A DNA stretch of 64,000 bases from Parathalassolituus penaei (GCF_026626885.1 NZ_JAPNOA010000058.1:165910-229909); one strand, 5' to 3'; positions 1 through 9,552 are shown, counted from the first letter of the stretch. The notes: a model not told the origin generated them from the letters alone. Translations and numbers: made by a program.

Positions 1-642
1 CCCGCAGAACAGTTTTTAAACTTGCCGACTGACTGGAAACAGCGTTGGCCTCGGGTTGAGCAGGCGGTGTTGGATTTATTGGCGGAGCAGGGCAGGCCAG
101 GAATCTATGTCGAAAACGCACTGATTGTTTCGGTGTTTGGTTTATTGTACTGGCCGTTGTTATTCGCGGCGGTTGAAGGCGCTTTTTTTCACCCGTTCCA
201 GTATCGCCCCGATGATCTGTATGAGCCGGATTTTCTGACCAGGCGCCAGTTATGGTTGCAGGAAATAGAGGCGGACCTCGACAGCGGTGTCTGGATCGAC
301 CGTGTTCAGCAACGGGCTATCGACAAGATGGGTATACAAAACCCGTTTGTGTATTGGGAGTTTGTGGCGGCAGGTCTGGAGCAGGGTTGGTTCGAAACGG
401 TTCTGAAGCGTATACCGCTTGAACACTGGCGAGCCATGTTTGAGTTTATCTGGCAGGACCCGAAAGCACATCGTTCAGGGTTGCCGGATTTGCTGATTCT
501 GGAACCGGATGGCGGTTACCAGTTACTGGAAGTGAAAGGGCCTGGAGATCAATTACAGGCGAATCAGAAATCCTGGCTGGCATGGTTTGCCAGCCAGAAT
601 ATTCCAGCCGCGGTGTTATACGCGCGGCCGGAACCGGTTTGA
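1..642 (+). CDS. VRR-NUC domain nuclease, C-terminal part (5' end outside window)
   Basis: The reading frame is open from base 1, so the gene starts upstream of the window and only about 213 C-terminal residues are seen. The last ~60 residues carry the VRR-NUC nuclease signature: GLPDLL, then LLEVKGPGDQLQANQ (the PD...ExK metal-binding core plus the conserved Gln). Bacterial VRR-NUC proteins of this kind resemble FAN1, a structure-specific DNA nuclease linked to crosslink repair; family length is normally over 500 residues. The preceding ~150 residues have no motif I recognise. The stop codon directly abuts the stop of the convergent CoA-transferase gene with no gap. Specific substrate is inferred from the family only. 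Confidence 0.8.
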   Translation, partial: PAEQFLNLPTDWKQRWPRVEQAVLDLLAEQGRPGIYVENALIVSVFGLLYWPLLFAAVEGAFFHPFQYRPDDLYEPDFLTRRQLWLQEIEADLDSGVWIDRVQQRAIDKMGIQNPFVYWEFVAAGLEQGWFETVLKRIPLEHWRAMFEFIWQDPKAHRSGLPDLLILEPDGGYQLLEVKGPGDQLQANQKSWLAWFASQNIPAAVLYARPEPV

Positions 643-2154
643 TTACATCTTGCCGGTTTCTTCGTAACGCTGGTGCCAGCTCAGAGCTTCGCCCAGCAGG
701 TGCGGAGTGTGCATGCCACGGCCACTGGCGCAAGCGCGCTCGAAGTAGTCGAGCAGGCGTGGACGGAAGTCCGGGTGCGCGCAGTTGTTGATGATCTTCA
801 GAGCGCGCTGACGTGGAGACAGGCCACGCAGGTCAGCCAGACCATATTCGGTTACCACTACTTTGACGTCGTGTTCGGTGTGGTCCACGTGGGAAACCAT
901 CGGAACAATCGCAGAAATGGTGCCGTTTTTGGCAGTAGACGGGGTTACGAAGATCGACAGGTAACCGTTACGCGCGAAGTCACCAGAACCACCGATACCG
1001 TTCATCATGCGGCTACCCATAATGTGGGTAGAGTTTACGTTGCCGTAAATATCCGCTTCGATCAGACCGTTCATGGCAATAACACCCAGACGACGGATCA
1101 GCTCAGGGTGGTTACTGATATCTTGCTGACGCAGGATGATGCGTTCACGGTAGAAATCGATGTTGTCGTTCAGTTCCTGCATGGCCGCCGGGCTCAGGGA
1201 GAATGCAGTAGAAGACACGGCAGTCATGGTGCCGGACTTCAGCATTTTCAGCATGCCGTCCTGAATGACTTCGGTGAAACCGGTCAGGTTACGGAAAGGA
1301 CCTGCATCCAGACCTTCCAGTACGGCGTTTGGAATGTTGCCTACACCAGACTGGATTGGCAGCAGTTCGGGTGGCAGGCGGCCGATTTCGATTTCACGCT
1401 TGAAGAAATCAAGGATGTGGCCAGCGATGCGGTGTGATACTTCATCCGGAGCGCTGAAGGGGGAGTTGCGGTCTGGCGCGTTGGTTTCAACAACGGCAAT
1501 CACCTTGCTCAGGTCGCACTGCAGGTATTTTTCACCAATACGGTCAGTTGGATTGGTAATCATGATTGGTTTGCGGTTTGGTGGTAAGGCAGTGCCGTAG
1601 TACACGTCGTGCATGCCTTCCAGGCCACTACTCTGACCGCTGTTGACTTCCAGGATGATGTGGTCAGCCTGTTCCAACCAGGTTTTGTTGTTACCAATAG
1701 CAGATGATGGAATCAGACGACCATCTTCCAGAATGCCGCTGACTTCAACCAGGGCAATGTTCATCTTGCCTAGGAAGCCAGACCAGGCGTACTGGGATAC
1801 TTCCGACAGGTGAATGTCGATGTAGTCCATGGTGCCGTCGTTGATCTTGGCGCGGCAGATCGGGTCAGACTGGAATGGCAAACGCATGTTAATGCCGTCC
1901 ACCTTGGCCAGTTCACCGTCGAGTTCCGGAGCGGTAGATGCACCGGTCCAGATGTTGATCTTGAAACGTTCACCGACTTCATTCAGTTTTTCGATGCGGC
2001 TGGCCAGTGCTTTTGGTACTGCTTTTGGATATCCCGCACCAGTAAAACCACTCATACCAACGGTACAGCCGTTAGGAATAAGCTGGGCGGCGGCTTCTGC
2101 ACTCATCAGGAGATCCTGAAGGGCAGGGCAGAGCATGCGTGAACTTTGAGTCAT
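643..2154 (-). CDS. acetyl-CoA hydrolase / succinyl-CoA:acetate CoA-transferase family protein
   Basis: 503 residues, the usual length for the Ach1/AarC/Cat1 family, which moves CoA between acetate and succinate (or hydrolyses acetyl-CoA) in the cytoplasm. The N-terminal half has the glycine-rich GMSGFTGAGYPKAVP segment. The second half has SGVGNIPNAV followed by FTEVIQDG; Glu295 in this segment matches the catalytic glutamate that forms the glutamyl-CoA intermediate in class I CoA-transferases. The late GGSGDFARNG and SHVDHTEHDV blocks are also family hallmarks. Its stop abuts the stop of the VRR-NUC gene. I cannot separate hydrolase from transferase activity by sequence. Likely role: acetate metabolism or a TCA bypass. 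Confidence 0.88.
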   Translation of the reverse strand: MTQSSRMLCPALQDLLMSAEAAAQLIPNGCTVGMSGFTGAGYPKAVPKALASRIEKLNEVGERFKINIWTGASTAPELDGELAKVDGINMRLPFQSDPICRAKINDGTMDYIDIHLSEVSQYAWSGFLGKMNIALVEVSGILEDGRLIPSSAIGNNKTWLEQADHIILEVNSGQSSGLEGMHDVYYGTALPPNRKPIMITNPTDRIGEKYLQCDLSKVIAVVETNAPDRNSPFSAPDEVSHRIAGHILDFFKREIEIGRLPPELLPIQSGVGNIPNAVLEGLDAGPFRNLTGFTEVIQDGMLKMLKSGTMTAVSSTAFSLSPAAMQELNDNIDFYRERIILRQQDISNHPELIRRLGVIAMNGLIEADIYGNVNSTHIMGSRMMNGIGGSGDFARNGYLSIFVTPSTAKNGTISAIVPMVSHVDHTEHDVKVVVTEYGLADLRGLSPRQRALKIINNCAHPDFRPRLLDYFERACASGRGMHTPHLLGEALSWHQRYEETGKM

Positions 2155-2313
2155 GGTACGGGGTTCCGTAGGAGCGTAAATACTGAACGTTTGTGTTGTG
2201 TCAAAACGCGCCAGATGCTAACGCTTTATAATGAGATACGAGTACCTACTTAAGTTGTAAAAGACTTAAAACAGATAGTCTTATGGTAGGGGTTAATGCG
2301 GGGCTCATTAAGA

Positions 2314-2378
2314 GAAAATGGCCCTGTTTTTACCACAGAGCCATTTTCAGCCAATCTGCCGGAAGGCGGTGGATTGGC
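2314..2378 (-). terminator. two hairpins downstream of leuA
   Basis: Immediately after the leuA stop lies GCCAATC/GATTGGC (2350-2356 and 2372-2378) with an inner CCG/CGG pair. It is followed by GAAAATGGC/GCCATTTTC (2314-2322 and 2340-2348), with CTG/CAG extending the stem inward. Read on the - strand, the second hairpin ends in TTTTCTCTT, a weak U-rich tail. This is probably the leuA terminator, but the tail is imperfect. Confidence 0.4.
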
Positions 2379-2390
2379 TGGATGGGTTAA

Positions 2391-4082
2391 TCAGGCGACA
2401 GCGGCTTGCTGTTCCAATGCCTGATTTACAACTGCGAGGATGGCATTCATGCTGGCACTCAAGGTGTCTTCATCCTGCGCGGCCGCGGTGAAACGCTGAC
2501 CATTGATGTTTGCCTGAATAAAGGCAATCGCCTGGGCATCGGAGCCTTCGGAAACCGCCTGCTCGTCAAACTGAACCACCTGTACGGTGATACCCAGCGC
2601 CTTGTGCAAGGCATCGGTGAAGGCGCTGAGTGCACCGTTACCGTGGCCGTGTACCAGACGGATATTGCTGCCATCGTTCAGACCGGCTTGCACGCGGTGT
2701 TCACCACCGTGGCTGTCGATCTGGTAGCTGTCGAGCTGCAACTGGCCATGGCTGGTCATGAAGTTCTTGCGGAATACCCGCACGATGTCTTCAGTCGACA
2801 ATTCGCCTTCCTGCTGCTCGGCCTGTTTCTGCACCGGTTGCGCCAGTTCAATCTGTACCCAGCGTGGCAAGGTTACACCCATGGCCTGTTCGAGCAGGTA
2901 AGACGCACCACCTTTACCTGACTGGCTGTTTACACGAATCACAGACTGGTAGTTGCGGCCAATATCCTGTGGGTCGATTGGCAGGTAGGCCACATCCCAG
3001 TAGGCTTCATCTTTCTGTACGGCCAGACACTTGCGGATAGCATCCTGGTGGCTGCCAGAGAACGCGGTGTAAACCAGTTCACCAACCCAAGGATGACGTG
3101 GGTGGGTCTTGATGGCCGTGCAGCTTTCTACAGTAGCGATGATTTCGTCGGCGATGCTGATGTCGAGTTCCGGATCAATGCCCTGGCTGTACATGTTCAT
3201 GGCCATGGTGACGATGTCCATGTTGCCGGTACGTTCGCCGTTGCCCAGCAAGGTGCCTTCAATGCGGTCGGCACCGGCCAAGATGGCCATTTCGGCCGCG
3301 GCTACACCACAACCACGGTCATTGTGGGTGTGAATGCTGATCAGGATGCTGTCGCGTTTTTTCACGGTATCGCAGAACAGTTCGATCTGGTCGGCGAAGA
3401 CGTTTGGCATCGCGGATTCAACGGTGGCCGGCAAGTTGATAATGGCCTTGTTGTCCGGAGTTGGTTGCCATACGTCGATCACGGCATCACAGACTTCAAC
3501 TGCGAAGTCCACTTCGGTGCCAGAGAAACTTTCCGGTGAGTACTGGAAGGTCCATTGGGTTTCCGGGTGTTTTTCTGCTTCGGCTTTTACCTTGGCTGCA
3601 CCTTTACGAGCGACGGCAATAATACCGGCTTTGTCGAGGCCGAATACTTTTTCACGCTGGGTCGGAGAGGTGGAGTTGTACACGTGCACGATGGCACGCG
3701 GAACACCTTCCAACGCTTCGTAAGTACGTTCAATCAGTTCGTCACGTGCCTGCACCAGTACCTGAATAGTGACATCGGCCGGAATCTGGTTGGCTTCGAT
3801 CAACCAGCGCACGAAGTCAAAATCCGGCTGGGAAGCGGAAGGGAAGCCGACTTCAATCTGCTTGAAGCCCATTTTTACCAGCAAACCCCACATGGCCTGT
3901 TTCTGGGCAACGGACATTGGTTCGATCAGAGCCTGGTTACCATCACGCAGGTCCACAGAGCACCACAGCGGCGCAACCTGGATCTGCTGGTCTGGCCAGC
4001 GGCGGTCGCGTTTGTTGATCACTTCAAAACGGCGGTAACGGGCCGGGTTGAAACGTGGATTGCTGTAGCGATGGGTGGTCAT
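2391..4082 (-). CDS. leuA: 2-isopropylmalate synthase
   Basis: 563 residues. Condenses acetyl-CoA with 2-oxoisovalerate, the committed step of leucine synthesis in the cytoplasm. It is the long form found in pseudomonads and actinobacteria, starting with the YSNPRFNPARYRRF segment. The DRE-TIM metallolyase core shows SVDLRDGNQALIEPM near residue 45 and the metal-binding SIHTHNDRGCGVAAAE near residue 250. A C-terminal LeuA_dimer regulatory domain (about residues 430-555) is the expected site of leucine feedback. The ATG at 4082 fits the family N-terminus. An Lrp/AsnC-type regulator is transcribed divergently 165 bases away, so leucine-responsive control of this pair is plausible but inferred from position only. 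Confidence 0.96.
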   Translation of the reverse strand: MTTHRYSNPRFNPARYRRFEVINKRDRRWPDQQIQVAPLWCSVDLRDGNQALIEPMSVAQKQAMWGLLVKMGFKQIEVGFPSASQPDFDFVRWLIEANQIPADVTIQVLVQARDELIERTYEALEGVPRAIVHVYNSTSPTQREKVFGLDKAGIIAVARKGAAKVKAEAEKHPETQWTFQYSPESFSGTEVDFAVEVCDAVIDVWQPTPDNKAIINLPATVESAMPNVFADQIELFCDTVKKRDSILISIHTHNDRGCGVAAAEMAILAGADRIEGTLLGNGERTGNMDIVTMAMNMYSQGIDPELDISIADEIIATVESCTAIKTHPRHPWVGELVYTAFSGSHQDAIRKCLAVQKDEAYWDVAYLPIDPQDIGRNYQSVIRVNSQSGKGGASYLLEQAMGVTLPRWVQIELAQPVQKQAEQQEGELSTEDIVRVFRKNFMTSHGQLQLDSYQIDSHGGEHRVQAGLNDGSNIRLVHGHGNGALSAFTDALHKALGITVQVVQFDEQAVSEGSDAQAIAFIQANINGQRFTAAAQDEDTLSASMNAILAVVNQALEQQAAVA

Positions 4083-4247
4083 GGCGATTTCCTGTTTGCA
4101 TCATTGACGACAGATACAGTCTATCGCCACTGTTGGGGTGAATGGTTGCAAAGTTGCCAGTATTTGAAGGATTTTAGGGTTATTAATTGCGTGTAAGTTT
4201 TAATTTGTGCAATAAATATCTATCCGGTTTTCACTGAGGGCATTCTT

Positions 4248-4769
4248 GTGCCGAATAACAACCAAAACAGCCATTTTCGTGCGCCACGTGTGCGCGAGCC
4301 ATTGCCAGAACTGGATCGTACTGATCGTCGGCTGCTGGATTTGTTACAGCAGGACGGTTCGCTGAGTAATCTGGAGTTGGCGGAAAATGTAGGGTTATCG
4401 CCGTCTCCCTGTTCTCGGCGGATCAAGGCGCTGCAGGATATGGGGTTAATAGAAGGCTATCGGGCCCATCTGAATGCTCGCAAGCTGGGGCTGGATCTGT
4501 TGGCGCTGGTGAATATCAGTATGGATAAACACACCCCGGAGCGTTTCGAGGCATTTGAAAGCCAGGTCGCCCAGTGTCCCGAAGTGCTGGAGTGTTATCT
4601 GATTACCGGCCAGTCGGCAGACTATGTGCTGAAAATTATCGTTCGTGACATGGAAGACTATCAGCATTTTCTGCTGGGCACCCTTACCCGTATTGAAGGC
4701 GTCAGTGGTGTGCATTCCAGCTTTGTCATGCGCAAGGTGATTGATCGTTCGGCATTACCGGTATTTTAA
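4248..4769 (+). CDS. Lrp/AsnC family transcriptional regulator
   Basis: 173 residues with the standard two-domain layout. An N-terminal winged helix-turn-helix begins at LDRTDRRLLDLLQQDG and includes LAENVGLSPSPCSRRIKAL. A C-terminal RAM ligand-binding/oligomerisation domain ends in VSGVHSSFVMRKVI. The start is a GTG; no in-frame ATG precedes the HTH. The ~20 residues before the HTH are charged and not conserved. The protein probably binds an amino acid and acts as an oligomeric DNA-wrapping regulator. Its divergent placement with leuA makes leuA the obvious candidate target. It may be Lrp itself or a paralogue; sequence alone does not decide. Confidence 0.9.
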   Translation: MPNNNQNSHFRAPRVREPLPELDRTDRRLLDLLQQDGSLSNLELAENVGLSPSPCSRRIKALQDMGLIEGYRAHLNARKLGLDLLALVNISMDKHTPERFEAFESQVAQCPEVLECYLITGQSADYVLKIIVRDMEDYQHFLLGTLTRIEGVSGVHSSFVMRKVIDRSALPVF

Positions 4770-4830
4770 CCAGCGGTCCTGGCAGTGCTGTCTATACTGG
4801 TGGAATCACTAATGGAGAGTTGATGCCACC

Positions 4831-6438
4831 TTGGGTACCCGATTCACATCCGTCGAAAGCAAGCTGACCATTTATGTCTTGCTGTTCAGTATCCTGGTTG
4901 GGGTGCTGTTCAGTGGTGTGCAGATTCGTAAGGATTACGTTGATGATCACGAGCGCTTTCACCAGCAGCTGGATAACCAGCTGGCCTATCAGAGTCGTCA
5001 GCTCGGTCTGGCGTTGCAGCAGTACCATACCGAAGCGATTGAGGCGATTTTTGAAGGGTTGTTACTCAACCCTGCCGTGGTCGCGGTAACCATTCATGAT
5101 TCCACATCCGGTTACGAACTGAGCGGCGGGCAGACCGCAGATCAGCGGCGGCAGCTGTTATTTGAAGAGCAGGAGGTACCCGTGATTACGATTGATCCAA
5201 TGAGCGGAGCAGAGGTCCAGAGTGGGGTTTTGAAGCTGTGGCTGGATACTAATCGTATTCACCAGGGATTTCGCGAGCGGGCATTGGTAACGGCTGCTAT
5301 AGAAGTTGCTCGTAACGCGTTTCTGGCGCTGGTACTGATTGTGGTATTGCGAGAACGCCTGACGCGTCCAATCAAGGAACTGACCGAACATATCCGCCAG
5401 CTGGACCCTGCTTCCAGTCTGAATACCAAGCTGGAGGCCAATCTGCAGTTGCATGAATTCGACGAGCTGGTAGCCAAGATCAACAGCCTGCTGCAAGCCA
5501 TTGACAGCGAGATGGTGCAACGGCGTGAAGCAGAGCAGAAAGCTCATTATCTGAACGACAAACTGGAAGAAAAAGTAAAAGCTCGCACCCAGGAATTACG
5601 CGACAGTAACTCGCGTCTGCAAAACAGCCTGAATGAACTCCAGCGCACCCAGCGAATGTTGCTGCAGGCGCAGCGCATGGCCTCATTAGGCCATCTGGCG
5701 GCGGGGATTGCCCATGAGATCAATAATCCGGTGGCGGTTGTGTACAGCAATATCGCTACTCTCAGTGAATACCTGACCGAGCTGATCGAACTGGCCGAGC
5801 AATATCAGGCTGTAGAGGCTGATATTGCGGACGCTGCGATACGTCAATCGCTGGAAACCATGCGTCGTGCCATCGATATCGAGTTTGTGCGTGACGACGC
5901 GCCGGAGCTGGTGCAAACCTCCCAGCAAAGCCTTGAGCGTGTTCGTAATATCGTCAGTGAACTGCGTACCTTTGCCGACTGTGAAGGGCAGGCCAAGGTG
6001 GCGGTGAATCTGGCGGAGCTGATGCGTCAGGCGGTCGCCGAGTTGCGTCTGGATGCTGTTGATAACATCCGGCTGGATACCTATATGGAAGGTTTACCGA
6101 CGGTGGATGCCATTCCCGGCCAGCTCCGTCTGGTGTTCCGCAACATCCTTCACAACGCTCAGGAAGCCATTGTTGGAAACGGGCGAATCGAAGTGGCTGC
6201 GGAGGAAGTAGCCGATGGCATTCGTATTGTGGTGAAGGACTCAGGTATGGGGATGTCACCTGAAGACCTGAGCTGTGCGATCAATCCGTTTTTTACCCGT
6301 AAGGAAATTGGCAAGGGCACCGGTCTGGGGCTGACGGTGGCGTATAACATCATGGCCAACCATGGCGGCAGCCTTGAAATCGAGAGTGAAAAAGGCAAGG
6401 GAACCAGCGTAATCCTGTTGTTGCCGTTTGTGGGATAA
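4831..6438 (+). CDS. membrane-bound sensor histidine kinase, orphan
   Basis: 535 residues. One membrane helix at about residues 12-31, a ~115-residue periplasmic sensor region with no named domain, a second helix at about 152-173, then a HAMP-like linker and coiled coil (about 175-285). The HisKA dimerisation/phosphoacceptor box is GHLAAGIAHEINNP with His295. The ATPase domain has the N box (FRNILHNAQEAI), DSGMGMSPED and KGTGLGLTVAYNI. The start is TTG at 4831, preceded by GGAGAG; an ATG at 4823 is in another frame and closes quickly. No response regulator gene lies nearby, so its partner is elsewhere. The H-box followed by ATPase resembles NtrB/DctB-type kinases. Signal unknown. Confidence 0.9.
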   Translation: MGTRFTSVESKLTIYVLLFSILVGVLFSGVQIRKDYVDDHERFHQQLDNQLAYQSRQLGLALQQYHTEAIEAIFEGLLLNPAVVAVTIHDSTSGYELSGGQTADQRRQLLFEEQEVPVITIDPMSGAEVQSGVLKLWLDTNRIHQGFRERALVTAAIEVARNAFLALVLIVVLRERLTRPIKELTEHIRQLDPASSLNTKLEANLQLHEFDELVAKINSLLQAIDSEMVQRREAEQKAHYLNDKLEEKVKARTQELRDSNSRLQNSLNELQRTQRMLLQAQRMASLGHLAAGIAHEINNPVAVVYSNIATLSEYLTELIELAEQYQAVEADIADAAIRQSLETMRRAIDIEFVRDDAPELVQTSQQSLERVRNIVSELRTFADCEGQAKVAVNLAELMRQAVAELRLDAVDNIRLDTYMEGLPTVDAIPGQLRLVFRNILHNAQEAIVGNGRIEVAAEEVADGIRIVVKDSGMGMSPEDLSCAINPFFTRKEIGKGTGLGLTVAYNIMANHGGSLEIESEKGKGTSVILLLPFVG

Positions 6439-6508
6439 GCGCTGGTTTGCCCTCCGTCCCGGCTTGCATTAGTGTGAGCGCCTTTGTGATAGCCCGGGAG
6501 TAAGTCGG

Positions 6509-6868
6509 ATGGCAAAACAGAACAAATCCGGTGGTCTTGTATATTCAACCGAATTCGGACGCGCCTGTCCGGAGTGCAGTCAACCCATCAATGAATGCCG
6601 TTGTGGCGAACCTCAGGTTCCGGCCGGTGACGGTATTGTCCGTGTATCCCGTGAAAGCAAAGGCCGTGGTGGTAAAGTCGTTACTCTGGTAACGGGCGTG
6701 CCATTGGTTGGCCCTGAGTTGAAAACCCTCGCCAAGGAATTGAAACAGAAGTGTGGCGTTGGTGGTGCTTTGAAAGATGGCATCATCGAAATTCAGGGGG
6801 ATCAGCGTGATTTGCTGGCTGCCGAGCTGACCAAACGCGGTTTTACTGTTCGCAAGTCCGGTGGCTGA
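6509..6868 (+). CDS. yciH: SUI1/eIF1-like translation factor YciH
   Basis: 119 residues. The C-terminal two thirds is the SUI1/eIF1 fold (about residues 38-116), with KGRGGKVVTLVTGVPL and ELKQKCGVGGALKDGIIEIQGDQ, which carries the RNA-binding surface. The N-terminal part has CPECSQPINECRC, a Cys pattern common in the N-terminus of bacterial YciH. Known homologues bind the 30S subunit and influence initiation fidelity and stress translation. The ATG follows GGGAG at good spacing. The gene ends five bases before tadA, so the two are probably co-transcribed, fitting a translation-related pair. Confidence 0.92.
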   Translation: MAKQNKSGGLVYSTEFGRACPECSQPINECRCGEPQVPAGDGIVRVSRESKGRGGKVVTLVTGVPLVGPELKTLAKELKQKCGVGGALKDGIIEIQGDQRDLLAAELTKRGFTVRKSGG

Positions 6869-6873
6869 GGAGT

Positions 6874-7431
6874 ATGTCCTCGGTAGCAATCTTGCCCGAT
6901 TGGTATGGTCAGTCGGTTACAAGCGACGAACAGGCGATGGATATGGCTCTGGCGCTGGCACAACTGGCCGGTGATCAGGGTGAAGTACCGGTTGGAGCGG
7001 TTGTGGTTCGTGAAGGGCTGGTGGTCGGCCTGGGGGCGAATTGCCCGATTGGCAGTCTGGACCCATCTGCCCATGCCGAGATGATGGCGGTGCGGGACGC
7101 TGCACGCCAGATTGGCAATTATCGTCTGACGGGGTGCACCCTGTACGTAACCCTCGAACCCTGCACCATGTGTACCGGAGTGTTGATGCACAGTCGTATT
7201 GAGCGTCTGGTTTACGGGGCTAACGAGCCTAAAGCGGGCGCGATTGTCAGTGCCTTGCAGTTGCCATTAACCGGTGTGTTTAACCACAGTTTTGTCACTA
7301 CTTCCGGTGTGAGGGAGCAGGAATGCAGCCGTATTCTGACGGAGTTTTTTGCCCGTCGCCGTGAGGCTAAAAAGCGATTGCGGGAGTTGGCAAAAGATGG
7401 GGGGAAGGAATCGGCAGCGGACGGTCAATGA
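6874..7431 (+). CDS. tadA: tRNA-specific adenosine deaminase
   Basis: 185 residues. Converts wobble A34 to inosine in tRNA-Arg(ACG), an essential zinc enzyme of the cytidine deaminase superfamily. The zinc and proton-shuttle signatures are visible: His67-Ala-Glu69 in the SAHAEM context and PCTMC (Cys97, Cys100). The start at 6874 is preceded by GAGGAG. About 20 residues precede the usual family N-terminus, so a later start (Met near residue 22) is possible. The C-terminus has a short basic tail (RRREAKKRLRELAK) that could contact tRNA. Linkage of tadA, mltF and purL is conserved in gammaproteobacteria and supports the assignment. Confidence 0.95.
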   Translation: MSSVAILPDWYGQSVTSDEQAMDMALALAQLAGDQGEVPVGAVVVREGLVVGLGANCPIGSLDPSAHAEMMAVRDAARQIGNYRLTGCTLYVTLEPCTMCTGVLMHSRIERLVYGANEPKAGAIVSALQLPLTGVFNHSFVTTSGVREQECSRILTEFFARRREAKKRLRELAKDGGKESAADGQ

Positions 7432-7460
7432 GCCGCGCGCTGCCGCTCTGATGCAGATGA

Positions 7461-8915
7461 TCAGAGCAGGGGAGGTACAACGGTAATACCGGAGCCTGAG
7501 CTCACCAGGTCTTCCCCACCGTTCTGGCGAATGGCAACCTGTTGTACCGACTGTTCATCGTTCCAGACGAGTACGTCGTAATAACGACGAATGTTCTGAA
7601 CGTAATCGACGGCATGTTGGCCCTGAGCGTATCCATGTCGGGAATTACGGAAGTAACGACGCTGGCTCAGCAGCGGCAAGGTTTCCTTTACGTCACGCCA
7701 CAGATTGGGATTACCTCCCATTTCATACGCCAGTCGGCGGGCATCCTGCAGATGACCAAAACCCACGTTGTAAGCGGCCAGTGCCAGCCATGAGCGATCT
7801 GGCTCCTTGACCTGACTGTCGAACTTATCGCGAATCTCTGCCAGATAACGGGCACCACCACGGATGCTTTGTTCCGGGTTCAGGCGATCGGTAACACCCA
7901 GGTATTCCGCGGTTTGCTGGGTCAGCATCATGAGGCCGCGTACACCGGTCTTGCTGGTGGCTTGCGGGTCCCAATTACTTTCCTGATAACCGATGGCTGC
8001 CAGCAAGCGCCAATCGAAGCCCTGTTTGTTGCCGTAGGTGATAAACAGCTTCTTGTATTGGTTCAGCTTGCGATTGCTGACCTTGGAAAAGTGTTTGGCA
8101 CCGGTGTAATCCAGTTCGTCGACGTGTCCGTAATAACGCTCGTTAAGATTGGCGAGAGTATTACGGGTCTGGCGATTCTGGAAAAAATCCATCGCTGACT
8201 GGTACAGGCTTGCATCACGCTTGTGAGGGAAAGCCCAGGCCATCGGCATGTTGTCACGCAGATTGAATGCCACTGCCACATTTGGGAAGTAGGCCTTCAC
8301 CATGCTGTATTCGTTGGAATCCACTACGGTGTAGTCGATTTCACCATCTGACACCATTTGTAGCAGGTCAGTGGTATCGAGATCAGCAGACTCACTCCAG
8401 CTCAGTTCGGGCACCTGTTCGGCCTGGGTATTACGCAGGGTTTCCGAATGGCTGGAGCCAGAGGTTACTACCAGGTTCTTGCCCGGCAGGTCGGCCAGGG
8501 TTCCTGGTTTCTTGTCGCTGTTGCGACGATAAACCAGTTGTTCGCTGACTTCCTGATAGGGCTCACTGAATCGGTAATCGCGTTCTCGTTCAGCGGTTTT
8601 GGTCAATCCGGCAGCAGCCAGGTCGGCCTTGCCGTTTTCCAGAATATCAAACACTTCGTTCGTACTGTTGGCCACTACGATGCGCAGATCAACGCCGAGG
8701 AAATCGGCATAGGCCTTGGCCAGTTCATATTCGTATCCGGTAGTACCGGATCGGTCTTCAAAGTAGGTGGTCGGACTGTTGCGGGTAACAATCGTGATAG
8801 CACCCTGCATGCGAATCTGCTCAAGTTGACTGGGTCGGACACTGCCGGTGACAGAGGTCAGACACACCAGAACCGTCGCGAGACTGCATATCAGTTTTAC
8901 TGATTTTGTCAGCAT
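7461..8915 (-). CDS. mltF: membrane-bound lytic murein transglycosylase F
   Basis: 484 residues from the ATG at 8915, which follows GGAGAATCGCC; an upstream in-frame start at 8948 would add 11 residues before the signal sequence and is less likely. A hydrophobic signal segment (LTKSVKLICSLATVLVCLTS) is followed by a periplasmic solute-binding (SBP_bac_3) domain, about residues 35-255. An SLT-type transglycosylase domain follows, with AAIGYQESNWDPQA containing the catalytic Glu, then GVRGLMMLT and AAYNVGFGH. It cleaves peptidoglycan glycan strands to 1,6-anhydro ends. It converges with tadA and is divergent from purL, the arrangement known from E. coli and Pseudomonas. Confidence 0.95.
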   Translation of the reverse strand: MLTKSVKLICSLATVLVCLTSVTGSVRPSQLEQIRMQGAITIVTRNSPTTYFEDRSGTTGYEYELAKAYADFLGVDLRIVVANSTNEVFDILENGKADLAAAGLTKTAERERDYRFSEPYQEVSEQLVYRRNSDKKPGTLADLPGKNLVVTSGSSHSETLRNTQAEQVPELSWSESADLDTTDLLQMVSDGEIDYTVVDSNEYSMVKAYFPNVAVAFNLRDNMPMAWAFPHKRDASLYQSAMDFFQNRQTRNTLANLNERYYGHVDELDYTGAKHFSKVSNRKLNQYKKLFITYGNKQGFDWRLLAAIGYQESNWDPQATSKTGVRGLMMLTQQTAEYLGVTDRLNPEQSIRGGARYLAEIRDKFDSQVKEPDRSWLALAAYNVGFGHLQDARRLAYEMGGNPNLWRDVKETLPLLSQRRYFRNSRHGYAQGQHAVDYVQNIRRYYDVLVWNDEQSVQQVAIRQNGGEDLVSSGSGITVVPPLL

Positions 8916-9256
8916 GGCGATTCTCCGTATTGCACCAAAATAGTGCACAATTTGGGCCGTCTTTGCATTCTAGCCCGAGGCTTGTACAAATAACAATCTG
9001 AGTCCTGTGAAGTTGTGTGGTTATTAACCAGTAAATTGGCAGCAAGTGCCGCAAATTGTGTGCCTGAAATGTGGGGGAGTACCGTCTTGAAGCCCAGTAA
9101 ACATGAAGTATTGGGACTATGTTCACAAAGCTGGACGGGTGTAAGGGGATTGATCGAATTTTCATTGGAAATACAAGTTTTCCATTTTGGCACTAATCGT
9201 CGGTAAGAGAAGTACTCGTTTATCCGCATGCGGGCTCCTTGTGTGAGATGCACACC

Positions 9257-9552
9257 TTGGGACACTCTGAATAACTCTGCACAGCTCTGCGCGAGTGCTG
9301 CAGTGCGTGTGAGCAAGGCGACGAACGCAGCGAAATGACGAACCAACCTGGCCGGGTCCTTTTCAAGTCGGGCCGCGCAAGTTCGTCAACACCGCTCAAA
9401 TGCGCTGTAGCCCGCGCCCTTCGGGGCTTTCGGGATGGCGATGACTCTGTGTCGCCGGTTTTTGACGTAGCCCGCTATGCCATCAAACCGGCTTCGTGAT
9501 TCATCACCATCCCGATAAGCCAGAACGGGCACCGAGTTATTCAGAGGGTCCC
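9257..9552 (+). mobile_element. MITE-like inverted-repeat element, copy 1 (aged)
   Basis: The left end GGGACACTCTGAATAACTC (9259-9277) and right end GAGTTATTCAGAGGGTCCC (9534-9552) are inverted repeats with one mismatch over 19 bases. The interior matches, in opposite orientation, the element at 59525-59882. It contains the same long stem: GGGATGGCGATGA at 9432 pairing with TCATCACCATCCC ending at 9513, and CCGGTTT/AAACCGG inside it. No transposase is encoded. The flanking TTAA seen at the other copies is decayed here. Confidence 0.8.
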
